From IMG/VR virus record IMGVR_UViG_3300046616_000185, positions 1 to 41,023 of that record: a stretch of 41,023 bases of DNA. One strand, 5' to 3'. Shown piece after piece: positions 28,437 through 36,644 of this stretch. Both the position numbers and the translations under genes were made by a program. The notes beneath the pieces were generated by a model, which saw only the letters and a program-made list of their open reading frames with translations, had not been told where the DNA came from and made no database searches. Position 1 is the stretch's first letter. Every line of letters begins with the position of its first letter. The stretch is from a virus.

Positions 28437-29323
28437 GCGATACCCGGCCCCCTGTAATAGGCCTGCCACAGCTCCAGTACGCGCGACGGAATGGCGAACC
28501 CTGTGTGAACCATGGCTTCGCCGCCGTCGTAGGCTCCGCTGTTGAACTTGGGGCGCCCGCCGCCCTGTTGGGTCATCTGCCACAGGTGCCGGATCAGTTC
28601 AAGGGCGCCTAGGCGCACGGACCATGGGACTTGTCCCGCGCGACCCGCTGTGTACACGACCTTGATGTTCTTCGAGCCGAACGCGAACGTGGCAGCCTCG
28701 CCCCCGAACGTGCGGCGCGTGATCTGCCCAGTGTTGTAGTCCACGGTGAAACCGAAGGCGTTGGACTGGCCGCTCAGCGGTTGCTCAGTCAGCGGAAAGG
28801 CGCTCAGCCCGTAGTACTCCGTGATGCTGAGCACGCTCGACACCGGCGTGAACGCGGGCACAATGTGCTGGCTACCGCCGTCGAAATACTCGGTGTGAGT
28901 TTCTGGGATAAACGGGCCGCAATGGTTCCGGGCAATCTCAGCAGCAGCGAGGATGAAACCTTGTAGCTCGTCATCCTGCCGCGTATCCGCTGGATTGATG
29001 TTCAGATGGGCCTTGACGCTGGGGAGGTCGACGAGTTGCTCGATGCCCTGCGGGCGGACCTGAAACTGGGTCTCGCTGCGCCAGCCAACACCCGTGCCGG
29101 TAGCGGACCAGCGAGCGAGCCAGACCCCGGGCAGTCCTACGGACGGCACAACGGCCGTGTACGCCCCTGAGACGGGCCCGGACACCACGGGTGAGGTGAC
29201 GGCCCCGGAAGGGTCTGTAAGGGCCAGAGAGACGCTCACAGCCCCTTGCGGAGCATTGCCGCTGTCATCGAGCGGGCTCGCAGTGAGCGCAACATCCTGC
29301 CCAGCAAAGTAGATCAGCGGCAC
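28433..29323 (-). CDS. Head-tail connector with N-terminal Ig-like domain, 296 aa
   Basis: Residues about 1-90 are beta-rich (GQDVALTASPLDDSGNAPQG ... GPVSGAYTAVVPSVGLPGVW), an Ig/BIG-like domain. From about 95 a gp6/HK97-type adaptor begins: LVDLPSVKAHLNINPADTRQ DDELQ with helical bundle IAAAEIARNHCGPFIPE-like elements, ending in helix and strand GALELIRHLWQMTQQGG. It would attach to the portal ring. GTG start at 29323. The domain fusion is not rare in actinophages. Confidence 0.8.
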   Translation of the reverse strand: MPLIYFAGQDVALTASPLDDSGNAPQGAVSVSLALTDPSGAVTSPVVSGPVSGAYTAVVPSVGLPGVWLARWSATGTGVGWRSETQFQVRPQGIEQLVDLPSVKAHLNINPADTRQDDELQGFILAAAEIARNHCGPFIPETHTEYFDGGSQHIVPAFTPVSSVLSITEYYGLSAFPLTEQPLSGQSNAFGFTVDYNTGQITRRTFGGEAATFAFGSKNIKVVYTAGRAGQVPWSVRLGALELIRHLWQMTQQGGGRPKFNSGAYDGGEAMVHTGFAIPSRVLELWQAYYRGPGIA

Positions 29324-29330
29324 GGGTCAC

Positions 29331-29579
29331 CTACTCCGTATCAGCGGCTGGCTTAGCGGCTCGCTTAGGCTTGTTGGCCAGCGCATCGGCCACGGCGGAC
29401 ACAGCCTCGCTCAGAAGCTCCCTGGTGTTCTCGCTGAGTGGCTCCGGGTCAACCTTGTCTAGCTCACCGGCGACCCACGCGAGTTGCTCACGCACGCCAG
29501 CCTCACGAGCCTTGTCCTTACTCTGTTGCGCGTAGCCCAGCTCGACCACAAGGCCAGTGGCGTAGTTGATCGGGTTCAT
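29331..29579 (-). CDS. Hypothetical structural-region protein, 82 aa
   Basis: ATG at 29577-29579, SD GAGAGG. MNPINYATGLVVELGYAQQS is followed by highly charged helical sequence (KDKAREAGVREQLAWVAGEL) and a Lys/Ala tail (ANKPKRAAKPAADTE). Location directly after the capsid and CIR-8 and before the connector suggests a head-related or scaffold-like function, unproven. Confidence 0.72.
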   Translation of the reverse strand: MNPINYATGLVVELGYAQQSKDKAREAGVREQLAWVAGELDKVDPEPLSENTRELLSEAVSAVADALANKPKRAAKPAADTE

Positions 29580-29609
29580 GCGTTCCTCTCAGGTAGGGGA
29601 GGCGGGGGC

Positions 29610-29631
29610 CACATACGGATTTCCGTATGTG
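29610..29631. promoter_or_regulatory. CIR-8: conserved inverted-repeat operator in a hairpin (class III)
   Basis: Core TACGGATTTCCGTA within GGGGG/CCCCC arms (29605-29636), so the site could fold in RNA right after the capsid stop. Repressor binding and partial termination could both act here; capsid, the most abundant product, lies just upstream. Confidence 0.87.
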
Positions 29632-29657
29632 ACCCCCACCGTTAGATCAGCTCAGGT

Positions 29658-30995
29658 TTAGAAAACCGGAGCAACCAGGCCCGTACCGGAGATGACCGAA
29701 ATCGACTTGGGGTACCGCGCAGGCTGGAACGACATGTAGTTGTACAGGCGGACGAACACAGATAGCTGGTTCGCGTACGTCTGCGGGAATGCCTCCGCCT
29801 TAACGTTGCCCTCCCACGCCATCAGGTCCGCCATGCGAGCAACGATGATCTGATCCTGCGAGCCACCAACCGTGGTTGGGATGGTCGCGTCCACGAACAC
29901 AGGGAGACCCTGAATCGTGCCCACGTAGCCCTGCGCAGCGACCTCGCCCTGATTGCCAACGGCGTTCATCGGGGAGTTAGCCGACGGAGTAACCAGCGGA
30001 CGGCCCGTGGTGTCAGACGCAGCCAGCAGGTACGCCCAACGGCGCGGGTGCATGATGATCGTGTCCGGCGGCAGGAACCGGTTTGTGTGCACGGTCTGAA
30101 TCGCGTTCGCAATCTGCGAGTACAGAAGCGCGACAGTCGGCGAAGCCTGCGTGTAGGTAATCGCGTTCGTGCCAGCCAGCGTCAGAATTCCGGTCGGGTT
30201 ACCGCCGGATCCGGAACCGCTGAGAATCAGGGTGTTGTACTGCGTGGCGTACGCCGCAGCAAGGTCAGCGAGGATCACGTCATCGACGTTCAGCGGCGAC
30301 TGCTCTAGGAGCTGGAGCGAAACGGTCTGGCCACCCGCGATAGTCGTCACGGTGGACGAAATCGACGTGGTGGTCAGGTCGGTCTGCTGCACACCCGTGT
30401 TCTGAGTCGCCTGCACCGCAACGGCCGTGCCGGTCGAAACCTTCGGGACGTTGATCGAGTCAGTACCCGCAGGGAGCGCGCTGGTCGGGACCAGGTTGCC
30501 GGTAATGCGACCCGCGCGAGCGAGGCGGACGAACTCCTTCTCCAGCCACAGGGGCGGAACGAACTCGCCACCAGCGCCGTTAACCGTGGTCAGTGCACGC
30601 TGCTCGGACGCGCGGCCCTTGTTGTTGCGGACCAGACGATCCATAGCGGAAGCATCGCCATTCTGGCGCGCGTTCCACATGTCACGGAAATACGACTGGC
30701 CGTTCAGACCGGAACGGTAAATCTCTGGCTCCGAGGTGACAGAGACACCAGACGCCTTCGGCGCATAGCGCTTAGCCATCTCAGCCGCAGCGTCGTCGGC
30801 GCGAACCTGCGCGTCAAGCTCCGCGATGCGCTCGTCAAGGGCGCGGATCTCGGTCTCGCCAGCGTCAAACTCGGTGCGCTGCTCGTCGGTCATGCCGCCC
30901 TCAGCGGAGCGAGCCTCACCCAGAAGGGTGTCTAGCTTCTCGCGCTCAGCGCTGCGCTTCGTGACCAGGTCGGAAATGAGGGAACGCTTGTCCAT
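29658..30995 (-). CDS. Major capsid protein, HK97 fold with N-terminal delta domain, 445 aa
   Basis: Residues about 1-75 form a coiled-coil scaffold (delta) domain (LVTKRSAEREKLDTLLGEAR, ELDAQVRADD), normally removed by the protease encoded upstream. The rest shows the HK97-family pattern: EFVPPLWLEKEFVRLARAGR, then ISSTVTTIAGGQTVSLQLLE, PDTIIMHPRRWAYLLAASD and MAYDLMAWEGN-like C-terminal strands (RLYNYMSFQPARYPKS). It forms the icosahedral shell. ATG at 30995. The 165-bp leader upstream has tandem repeats and CIR-9. Confidence 0.95.
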   Translation of the reverse strand: MDKRSLISDLVTKRSAEREKLDTLLGEARSAEGGMTDEQRTEFDAGETEIRALDERIAELDAQVRADDAAAEMAKRYAPKASGVSVTSEPEIYRSGLNGQSYFRDMWNARQNGDASAMDRLVRNNKGRASEQRALTTVNGAGGEFVPPLWLEKEFVRLARAGRITGNLVPTSALPAGTDSINVPKVSTGTAVAVQATQNTGVQQTDLTTTSISSTVTTIAGGQTVSLQLLEQSPLNVDDVILADLAAAYATQYNTLILSGSGSGGNPTGILTLAGTNAITYTQASPTVALLYSQIANAIQTVHTNRFLPPDTIIMHPRRWAYLLAASDTTGRPLVTPSANSPMNAVGNQGEVAAQGYVGTIQGLPVFVDATIPTTVGGSQDQIIVARMADLMAWEGNVKAEAFPQTYANQLSVFVRLYNYMSFQPARYPKSISVISGTGLVAPVF

Positions 30996-31045
30996 TAGGG
31001 ACCTTTCCTAGGTTCGATTCTTGGGGAATCGCCCACCACTTGCGT

Positions 31046-31104
31046 TAGGTGGTGGCCTAGGTGGTGGCCCGTGTGGCAAGGGCTCCGGCGTAGGCTCCGG
31101 CGTA
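31046..31104. repeat. Two pairs of perfect 12-bp tandem duplications in the capsid leader
   Basis: TAGGTGGTGGCC occurs at 31046-31057 and 31058-31069; GGCTCCGGCGTA at 31081-31092 and 31093-31104. An upstream CCACCAC (31033-31039) can pair with either GGTGGTGG to form a hairpin. Two independent duplications of the same length in one leader are unusual. Confidence 0.85.
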
Positions 31105-31125
31105 AACCGGGCGGGCAGCGAGAGG

Positions 31126-31147
31126 CACGTACGGAAATCCGTATGTG
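31126..31147. promoter_or_regulatory. CIR-9: conserved inverted-repeat operator
   Basis: Core TACGGAAATCCGTA flanked by CACG and TGTG, 14 bases after the protease stop and 130 bases before the capsid ATG. No good -35/-10 pair is seen immediately next to it, so a stoperator role is more likely than a promoter. Confidence 0.87.
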
Positions 31148-31160
31148 GCCAACGCGAGGT

Positions 31161-31853
31161 TTAGAGATTCAGGGCGCGCAGACGCGCGTCATACAGCGAG
31201 AGATCCGCAGGCGTAACGGCAGGCGCCGGGGGTGCGATCGTGGCGGGGGAGTCGCTGAGCGACCGCATGAGCGCTTCCAACTGATCGCGCGTGATCGTGC
31301 CATCAGTCAGCGCGCTGCGCAGCGAGGTAAGCCCCTGCGTGTGCGGGTTGGCGCCGTAGTTGACGATAGAGACATCACCCTTGTTGAGGTTCACCTCGGT
31401 AATGTCGCGCTGCGTCCAGTCGGGTGACCATTCCTGGCGAGTCACGCGAAACGCGAAACTCATCTCGTCAAGGTCACCACGATCCATGGCGCTGCGAATG
31501 TCGCGCACCTGACCGTTGCCGGGATCTAGGTCAGCCTCGACGTGAAGACCCGTGGAATCCTCCGACAGGCGCATGGTGCCGCTCTTCGTGCGAGCCAGCG
31601 TCATGCCGTCATGGTTGAGCTTGAACGGGACATCAGCGCCCTCGGCCAACGTCTTACTGAAGGCACCCCGGCGGACGACCTCGGTGTAGTCACCTAGGAA
31701 GTCCTGCATTTCGTACGGGGTCTCGGTCACGGACGCGTAGCCCGTAAAGCGCAGCGTGCCGTTCGACTGCTCGCGCAGCTCCATACCCTCGAAAGGGCGC
31801 CGCCGGTCTTCACGGACATTGCGCCGTGAGTCACGGCTTGAAAAATCGGTCAT
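31161..31853 (-). CDS. Prohead protease, HK97 type (U35), 230 aa
   Basis: Processes the capsid delta domain. Catalytic residues can be placed: His81 (KLNHDG) and Ser132 (DEMSFAF). The flanking conserved segments RFTGYASVTETPYEM, RRGAFSKTL, DPGNGQVRDIRSAMDRG and GDVSIVNYGANPHT are all present. The N-terminal 20 residues are basic (SSRDSRRNVREDRRR). GTG/ATG start at 31851-31853 overlaps the portal stop. Confidence 0.92.
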   Translation of the reverse strand: MTDFSSRDSRRNVREDRRRPFEGMELREQSNGTLRFTGYASVTETPYEMQDFLGDYTEVVRRGAFSKTLAEGADVPFKLNHDGMTLARTKSGTMRLSEDSTGLHVEADLDPGNGQVRDIRSAMDRGDLDEMSFAFRVTRQEWSPDWTQRDITEVNLNKGDVSIVNYGANPHTQGLTSLRSALTDGTITRDQLEALMRSLSDSPATIAPPAPAVTPADLSLYDARLRALNL

Positions 31854-33100
31854 CAGAGTACGGCTCCCAACGCGTCGCTTTTCTGTGCACTCGGCGAAGC
31901 GCCGTTGTCCTTAGTGAGTTTCGGCGCCGATGAGTTCAGCGGGGCCGCGATATCGTCGCCACCGTCCACGGGCCCGTAATTCTCAAGCGCGCGAATTTCG
32001 TTGGTGGTGAGGATTCCGGCCGAACGGGCAGCGGAGTAAACCGCATACCGGCCCGCTGTATCCGTGCGCAGCAGCGCGTCAGCATTGAAACGGGCGCTCT
32101 GTGGGCGAGGCAGCATGGCCGACCAGGCGTCTTCGAAACGACCCAGCCACGCCGACAGCGAATAGGCGAGGAACCCTAGGCCCATCTGCTCAATGCCCGT
32201 GCCCCAAGAGGTTGTCTTGTCGACCTGGCCAAGCATGTGCGGCGGCACGCCAAACAACATGGCAATGTCGAGCGTCTGAGCGGCGCGCGTACCAAGGAAC
32301 TGTGCATCTTCCGGCGTGACGCTGATTGGCTTCCACTTGGCACCGCCGGTGAGCACGCCGACCGTGTGAGAGTTCTTCAACCCGCTGTGCGAGGCAGAGA
32401 AATTCTCTTTGATGTTGCGGGCGCGATCCCGGTCTAGGTCAGCCTCGATCTCGACAACGCCAGTCATGTGGGCGCCTTCGCCGAAGAAGCGTGCGCCGAA
32501 CTCCTCAGCTGCAAGGCCTAGGCCGATGGCCTGCCTGGCGTAGCTGATGACGCTTAGGCCCGTGGGGGACTCCGGGAAACCCATACCCATGATGTGCACA
32601 ATGTCGCCAGAGTCAGTGACTGGCTTACGGTCGACCTCATACCGGCGCCGTCCGAACGCATCGAACTCACAGGACACACGATCGGGGTGAAGCACCATCA
32701 GGCGCGAAGGGCGCCCGTAACTGTCCCGCGAGATCACCAGACAGTAGGCGTTCCCGCGCAGCAGCAGCGAAACCATCATCTGCACAAAGCCCTGACGCCG
32801 CGTAGGCAGACCGGGCGTGGCCCCTCCGCCGAACGGGTCAGCGACGATCGCGGGCGGTGGCTCGATGGTCTTCCGCAGCTCACCATCAGCCTTGACTGAG
32901 TCGAATGGCAGACCGCTGACAGCGTCAGACAGTAGGCGAACGCAGGCAGACACGGCGAGTAGCTGCATGGCCGTTTCGTCGTTGACTGCTACGCCCGCCG
33001 ACGTATACGCCGCGAGACTGCCATTACTCGGAATGGACCACGGGTCACCGGCGCCCGATGGGGCATAGAAGCGCTTTTCAGCGCGTGAGAAGACTCCCAT
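31853..33100 (-). CDS. Portal protein, HK97 family, 415 aa
   Basis: Forms the dodecameric DNA gate. Signatures: an N-terminal TAMQLLAVSACVRLLSDAVS helix, LLLRGNAYCLVISRDSYGRP, LMVLHPDRVSCEFD, the DIVHIMGMGFPESPTGLSVI block, FGEGAHMTGVVEIEADLDR and an LFGVPPHMLGQVDKTTSWGT segment. All are usual in PF04860-type portals. ATG at 33100 overlaps the stop of the previous small gene. Order terminase, portal, protease, capsid is standard. Confidence 0.93.
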   Translation of the reverse strand: MGVFSRAEKRFYAPSGAGDPWSIPSNGSLAAYTSAGVAVNDETAMQLLAVSACVRLLSDAVSGLPFDSVKADGELRKTIEPPPAIVADPFGGGATPGLPTRRQGFVQMMVSLLLRGNAYCLVISRDSYGRPSRLMVLHPDRVSCEFDAFGRRRYEVDRKPVTDSGDIVHIMGMGFPESPTGLSVISYARQAIGLGLAAEEFGARFFGEGAHMTGVVEIEADLDRDRARNIKENFSASHSGLKNSHTVGVLTGGAKWKPISVTPEDAQFLGTRAAQTLDIAMLFGVPPHMLGQVDKTTSWGTGIEQMGLGFLAYSLSAWLGRFEDAWSAMLPRPQSARFNADALLRTDTAGRYAVYSAARSAGILTTNEIRALENYGPVDGGDDIAAPLNSSAPKLTKDNGASPSAQKSDALGAVL

Positions 33101-33264
33101 TACTCATCAACCGCCCAGCCCACAACCAGAATCAGTGCGCCCAGCGCTGCCAGACCGGCCGTGGTACTCCAACGCCACGCGGCATCAACCAGCACAAAGG
33201 CGCCGACTAGGCCCAGCATGTTCGCCGCGAGTGAGCGGGATAGCTTGCCCGCTAGCTTTCTCAT
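33100..33264 (-). CDS. Small membrane protein between terminase and portal, 54 aa
   Basis: ATG at 33262-33264, SD GGGGGGAT six bases upstream; a longer frame to 33372 lies in the terminase and was rejected. A basic start (MRKLAGKLSRSLAAN) precedes two hydrophobic stretches (MLGLVGAFVLVDAAW and AGLAALGALILVVGWA). Positively charged N-terminus plus two short helices suggests membrane insertion. An unusual place for a membrane protein; function unknown. Confidence 0.72.
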   Translation of the reverse strand: MRKLAGKLSRSLAANMLGLVGAFVLVDAAWRWSTTAGLAALGALILVVGWAVDE

Positions 33265-33274
33265 GGGATCCCCC

Positions 33275-34795
33275 CTAAAGGTCTGCCCACGAAAAGAACT
33301 GGGGCTCCGGTACGGTTTCTGGTTCCTGGCACGCCCGTTCCAACGCCATGACAGCGGAAACGGCAAGGTCAATCTTTCGAGGCGAACCCTTAGCGTCCTT
33401 ACTCAGGCGCGAGCCGCGCGAATCCGTGCGCAGCACACAGTTCGACAGATGGCGCGCAAGACGCGGGTCGCCGCTATGAGTCAGCGTCTTGTTCATGACG
33501 GCCTCGTAATAGCGCTGCGTCGCCGGAACCATGCGGGCGGGGGACTGCGGGAACTCCACAATCGGGAGTCCCTCAGATTCAAGGATTTGGTACGTGCGTG
33601 CCCAGCGGAACGGGTCGCAGACAATCTCTCGCACCTGCCAGCGGCGGCATGCCTTACGGATCTCGTCTTCAACGTCGAAGATGGGCACTGACCAGTCTTG
33701 CCCGGCGTCCGTCGGTTTCTCCCACGCTGCGACTACGTCAATGTGTGGCTTGGCATCCTCGCCCTGCGGGCAGGTCACCACCACAAGCGCTGTGCTGTCG
33801 TTGTTGAACGACCCATCGAAGCCTAGGACCACCTCGGTACCCGGCTCGATGCTCTCAGCGTCGCCAGCGCACTCGTCCCAAGCACCTGCGGGCAGCCAGG
33901 CTTGCGCCGTCGACACCCACTGATTCATCCGTTTGGTTCGGTACTCCGCTTCCGGGGTGCGCAGCACGGAGGAATGGAAATCCTCTTCGCTGACAATGTC
34001 GTTGAAGCCCGGATTCGCCGCTGCCCATACCGCCGGGTCTTTGTGGTCGGCGCCTTCGGGCGCTCCCCACCACTCAAAGTAGAATGCGGGGTCTACGATT
34101 TCGCCCCGAATGATTTTCTCGCCGTATTGGTACATGCCGTAACACAGGCTGTCGCCGCCCGAGCTATCCGACTTCACGCCAGCGGTAGTGATGCCCACCA
34201 TCATCGGTTCGACACGGGCGCCAGACGCGAGGCTCATGACGTCCCAAAGCTCACGGGTGGGCTGCGCGTGGACCTCATCGGCGATCGTCAGATGCGGGTT
34301 TAGTCCCTCTTTGGTGAAGGCTTCCGCCGACAGCACGCGATACACAGACCCGGTCGCCGGTAGCTCGACAGCGTCCCGGTACACGCGGAAACTGTTAGCC
34401 ATCTCTGGCGCCATCTCAATCATCTTCTTGGCCGTGCCGAAAACGATGCGCGCCTGTTCCTTGTCAGCGGCGATCGAGTAGACCTCACCACCCCGGGGGC
34501 CGGACACCAGCCCGAAGATAGCCAAGGCTGCGCCGACAGCGCTCTTGCCGTTCTTACGGGGCATGCCCACGAGCGCTTGCCGGTGCTTGTAACGGCCATC
34601 AGGGCGCCGCGCGAGCAACCGGCCGAACAGTTGGCGCTGCCAGTCCCGGAAGACAAGCAACTCGCCGCTGGATCCGCCCACGGAGTCTTTGGTGATCCGT
34701 AGGAAACTCTGCGAAAAGTCAACAAAGTCCGCGCCGTCGCCGCGCTCTACAGCGTCAGCCGTGACCGGGGTCAGCAGATAGGGCGTGCTGCCCAC
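33275..34795 (-). CDS. terL: Terminase large subunit, 506 aa
   Basis: ATP-driven packaging motor and nuclease. Walker A GMPRKNGKS (residues 77-85), Walker B LTIADE (Asp173-Glu174), coupling region GITTAG (201-206) and the RNase-H-like nuclease start VVLGFDGSFN (Asp327). The N-terminal FRDWQRQLFGRLL adenine-binding Q motif is visible. Start GTG at 34795, seven bases after GGAGG that is the downstream arm of CIR-10. It follows the small subunit by 27 bases. Confidence 0.96.
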   Translation of the reverse strand: MGSTPYLLTPVTADAVERGDGADFVDFSQSFLRITKDSVGGSSGELLVFRDWQRQLFGRLLARRPDGRYKHRQALVGMPRKNGKSAVGAALAIFGLVSGPRGGEVYSIAADKEQARIVFGTAKKMIEMAPEMANSFRVYRDAVELPATGSVYRVLSAEAFTKEGLNPHLTIADEVHAQPTRELWDVMSLASGARVEPMMVGITTAGVKSDSSGGDSLCYGMYQYGEKIIRGEIVDPAFYFEWWGAPEGADHKDPAVWAAANPGFNDIVSEEDFHSSVLRTPEAEYRTKRMNQWVSTAQAWLPAGAWDECAGDAESIEPGTEVVLGFDGSFNNDSTALVVVTCPQGEDAKPHIDVVAAWEKPTDAGQDWSVPIFDVEDEIRKACRRWQVREIVCDPFRWARTYQILESEGLPIVEFPQSPARMVPATQRYYEAVMNKTLTHSGDPRLARHLSNCVLRTDSRGSRLSKDAKGSPRKIDLAVSAVMALERACQEPETVPEPQFFSWADL

Positions 34796-34800
34796 CAGGT

Positions 34801-34822
34801 CACCTCCGGATATCCGTATGTG
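34801..34822. promoter_or_regulatory. CIR-10: operator overlapping the terL Shine-Dalgarno (class II)
   Basis: CACCTCCGGATATCC ... TATGTG fills the whole gap between the small and large terminase genes. On the minus strand its end is CCGGAGGTG, so the SD of terL lies within the operator. Confidence 0.88.
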
Positions 34823-35287
34823 CTACGCCCCAGCCTTTTTGGCTAGGAAGTCTTCGAACGCGTTTCGCGCCTTCACCTCAGCGAGGCCCATACGCGTGCG
34901 ATCGGTAGGCGTCAGACCCAGCGCGCTGAATAGCTTCGCAATCTCGGTCTCAATGCTGCTGAGCATGCCGACCAGCGGGTTGGGGTAGGCGTAAGCCTTG
35001 TCCGTGAAGAGCACCATTTCGCTGCGCGAGAGTTGCTCTTTCATCTGCGCGCGTCGGTCGACCTTTTCGCAGAGCAATTCAAGGGTGGGTTTGTCGGTCT
35101 CAGCGAGCCAAACGGCACCCTCAACGACTCGCCGGTATATCTCAGCGCCGGACGGGCCCAAATGGGCGGGAACATCCGTAGCAACAGGCACCAGCGCTAC
35201 AGTGTCCGCTAGGGCCGGTAGTGACTGCTTTCCAGGGTTTCCGAGCTTCCGCTTACGCTCTAGTGGCTGCGGGGGAGGGCCGGGCAT
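34823..35287 (-). CDS. terS: Terminase small subunit, P27 family, 154 aa
   Basis: Recognises the packaging site. MPGPPPQPLERKRKLGNPGK is the typical P27 opening (basic residues followed by NPGK). ATDVPAHLGPSGAEIYRRVV, ETDKPTLELLCEKVDRRAQM and LGLTPTDRTRMG are the expected conserved blocks, the last being the very typical end motif. ATG at 35287 overlaps the end of the HNH gene by 35 bases, tying the two together. Confidence 0.93.
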   Translation of the reverse strand: MPGPPPQPLERKRKLGNPGKQSLPALADTVALVPVATDVPAHLGPSGAEIYRRVVEGAVWLAETDKPTLELLCEKVDRRAQMKEQLSRSEMVLFTDKAYAYPNPLVGMLSSIETEIAKLFSALGLTPTDRTRMGLAEVKARNAFEDFLAKKAGA

Positions 35288-35843
35288 CTACACGGGCCCC
35301 CTTCCTCACGTTGCATGCCAGGTGCGAGCACTGGACGTTGCCAGGCTCGTGGTTTCCGCCTCTCGACAGCGGGATTACGTGGTCAAGGCTCACGCTCATC
35401 GGGGCGGGCCAGCACAGCGACCGGTCAACCGGCGCATGGCACAGGCCACAAGTCCACCTGTCACGCTCGAATATCGACTCGCGCGTGAAGACCTCGTACC
35501 GGACGCCGAACTTCTCGGCACGACGCTTGTAACCACCTGCACGCGGGCGCCCACGGTCAAGGGCAGTCATCTGACACTTGCGCGAACAGAAGAGCGGACG
35601 CCGACCACGCTGGTTAGGTGCGGGCATTAGATACTCAGAGTCACACTCAGCGCACAAGGCCACCGGCTGAACGGTCGACCATTCCTCGAAGCGGCTGATT
35701 TGGTCCGCCTCGCGCTTGGCTACTTTCCGTCGCTTTTCGCCTGCGCGGCGCTGGCACCGGTCAGAGCAGTATTTCCGGTGTTTGTGGGCGCTTGGCTGCA
35801 TAACTACGCCGCAATGCGGGCAATTCTCGCTCAGGCCCCCCAC
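35253..35843 (-). CDS. HNH endonuclease next to terminase, 196 aa
   Basis: Two zinc sites (CPHCGVVM ... CSDRC and CAECDSEYL ... CSRKC) precede an HNH nuclease (CGLCHAPVD, SLDHVIPLSRGGNHEP, NVQCSHLACNVRKGA). Known: HNH proteins encoded next to terminase take part in cos cleavage and packaging (HK97, and many others). The GTG at 35841-35843 was chosen, with AAGG upstream; in-frame starts up to 35969 (for example ATG 35933) cannot be excluded. If cos lies in 35844-35997, the short start is right. Confidence 0.85.
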   Translation of the reverse strand: MGGLSENCPHCGVVMQPSAHKHRKYCSDRCQRRAGEKRRKVAKREADQISRFEEWSTVQPVALCAECDSEYLMPAPNQRGRRPLFCSRKCQMTALDRGRPRAGGYKRRAEKFGVRYEVFTRESIFERDRWTCGLCHAPVDRSLCWPAPMSVSLDHVIPLSRGGNHEPGNVQCSHLACNVRKGARVDARPSPAATRA

Positions 35844-35997
35844 CCCTCTAACCTTCGGAAATGTGCGGAGCCATGGGAGCTGGGTCCCCGCGATGATCTT
35901 CGCTGGACTTTTACCCACCCCCCGTCCTCGCATACATATGCAAGGTTGGATGCATGGCCATGCAGTCACAGCGAGGCAGGGAACACACCGCTAAGTT
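35844..35997. other. Gap between two HNH genes; candidate cos region
   Basis: 154 bp with no clear gene, between HNH and HNH/terminase genes. It contains runs such as CCCACCCCCCGTCC, a GGGTCCCCGCGATGATC segment and TGCATGGCCATGCA-like short palindromes. Packaging sites of phages with this gene order lie beside the terminase and the partner HNH gene. No cut site can be read from sequence alone. Confidence 0.35.
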
Positions 35998-36336
35998 CTA
36001 CAGAGAGTCACGCTTGCGGGCATTGCAGGCACGGCACAGCACACGCAGGTTGCTGCGCTCATGGGTGCCACCGTGGGCAAGCGGCACGATGTGATCAATG
36101 GTCAGATCGTGCGTCCTGTGGTCGGGCACGCCGTAGCCAGGACACCACCCACCGTGCACTGCTCTGTGCTCTGTCACTACCTGCTTAGCCACTGTTCGGT
36201 ATGCACTGGTGTACCCACGCTGGCTAGCACTACCACGCTGCTGCTCACGCTGGGCCATGTACTTAGCCTGGCATGCGGCACAGCGAGAAGGGTTGGTAGT
36301 CAGTCGCCTGCACACCAGACATGGGCGCCGAGCCAT
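35998..36336 (-). CDS. HNH endonuclease, 112 aa
   Basis: Zinc ribbon CLVCRRL ... CAAC at the N-terminus and a complete HNH site: DLTIDHIVPLAHGGTHERSN and LRVLCRACNARKRDSL. This is the compact type often found beside actinophage terminases. Start ATG 36336 (a GTG four codons earlier is possible). Two HNH genes in a row before the small terminase is uncommon; one may be the packaging partner and the other a homing-type gene. Confidence 0.88.
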   Translation of the reverse strand: MARRPCLVCRRLTTNPSRCAACQAKYMAQREQQRGSASQRGYTSAYRTVAKQVVTEHRAVHGGWCPGYGVPDHRTHDLTIDHIVPLAHGGTHERSNLRVLCRACNARKRDSL

Positions 36337-36338
36337 GG

Positions 36339-36641
36339 CTACTGCCACCCTTCCGGTAGCTCCTGTACAGGGTCGGGTACAGCCACAGGGGCGGGCTCCG
36401 GGGTGCAGGTGCAGTCAGGCAGCGCAGGACTAGAGGGGCCAGCGCATAGGGCCTGATGGACCAGGGAGCCTAGGTCAGCAGCGATGGCATGTGATCCGCA
36501 GGCGTATACGGGCACCGTGGTATTGGTGGCATCCGCCGATTCTCCGCCATGCTGGACAGGAATCGCTGCTAGCTCAGACTCCGTCGGTCGCCGAATCCAT
36601 CCGACTAAAGCTGAGCTACCGCATGCTCCGCAGGCTGGCAT
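36339..36641 (-). CDS. Hypothetical protein with Cys-rich start, 100 aa
   Basis: ATG at 36639-36641, three bases after the stop of the hydrolase gene. Opens MPACGACGSSALVGWIRRPT with a CxxC. Two more Cys lie in VYACGSH and PDCTCTP, which could complete a zinc site. The C-terminal third is Pro/Val/Glu-rich (EPAPVAVPDPVQELPEGWQ). No known domain. Probably a small structural zinc protein in the packaging region. Confidence 0.7.
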   Translation of the reverse strand: MPACGACGSSALVGWIRRPTESELAAIPVQHGGESADATNTTVPVYACGSHAIAADLGSLVHQALCAGPSSPALPDCTCTPEPAPVAVPDPVQELPEGWQ

Positions 36642-36644
36642 AGC

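Noticed and set aside
30996-31045. GGTTCGATTC in the capsid leader, like a tRNA T loop
   Set aside because: No D arm, anticodon arm or acceptor pairing around it; treated as coincidence.
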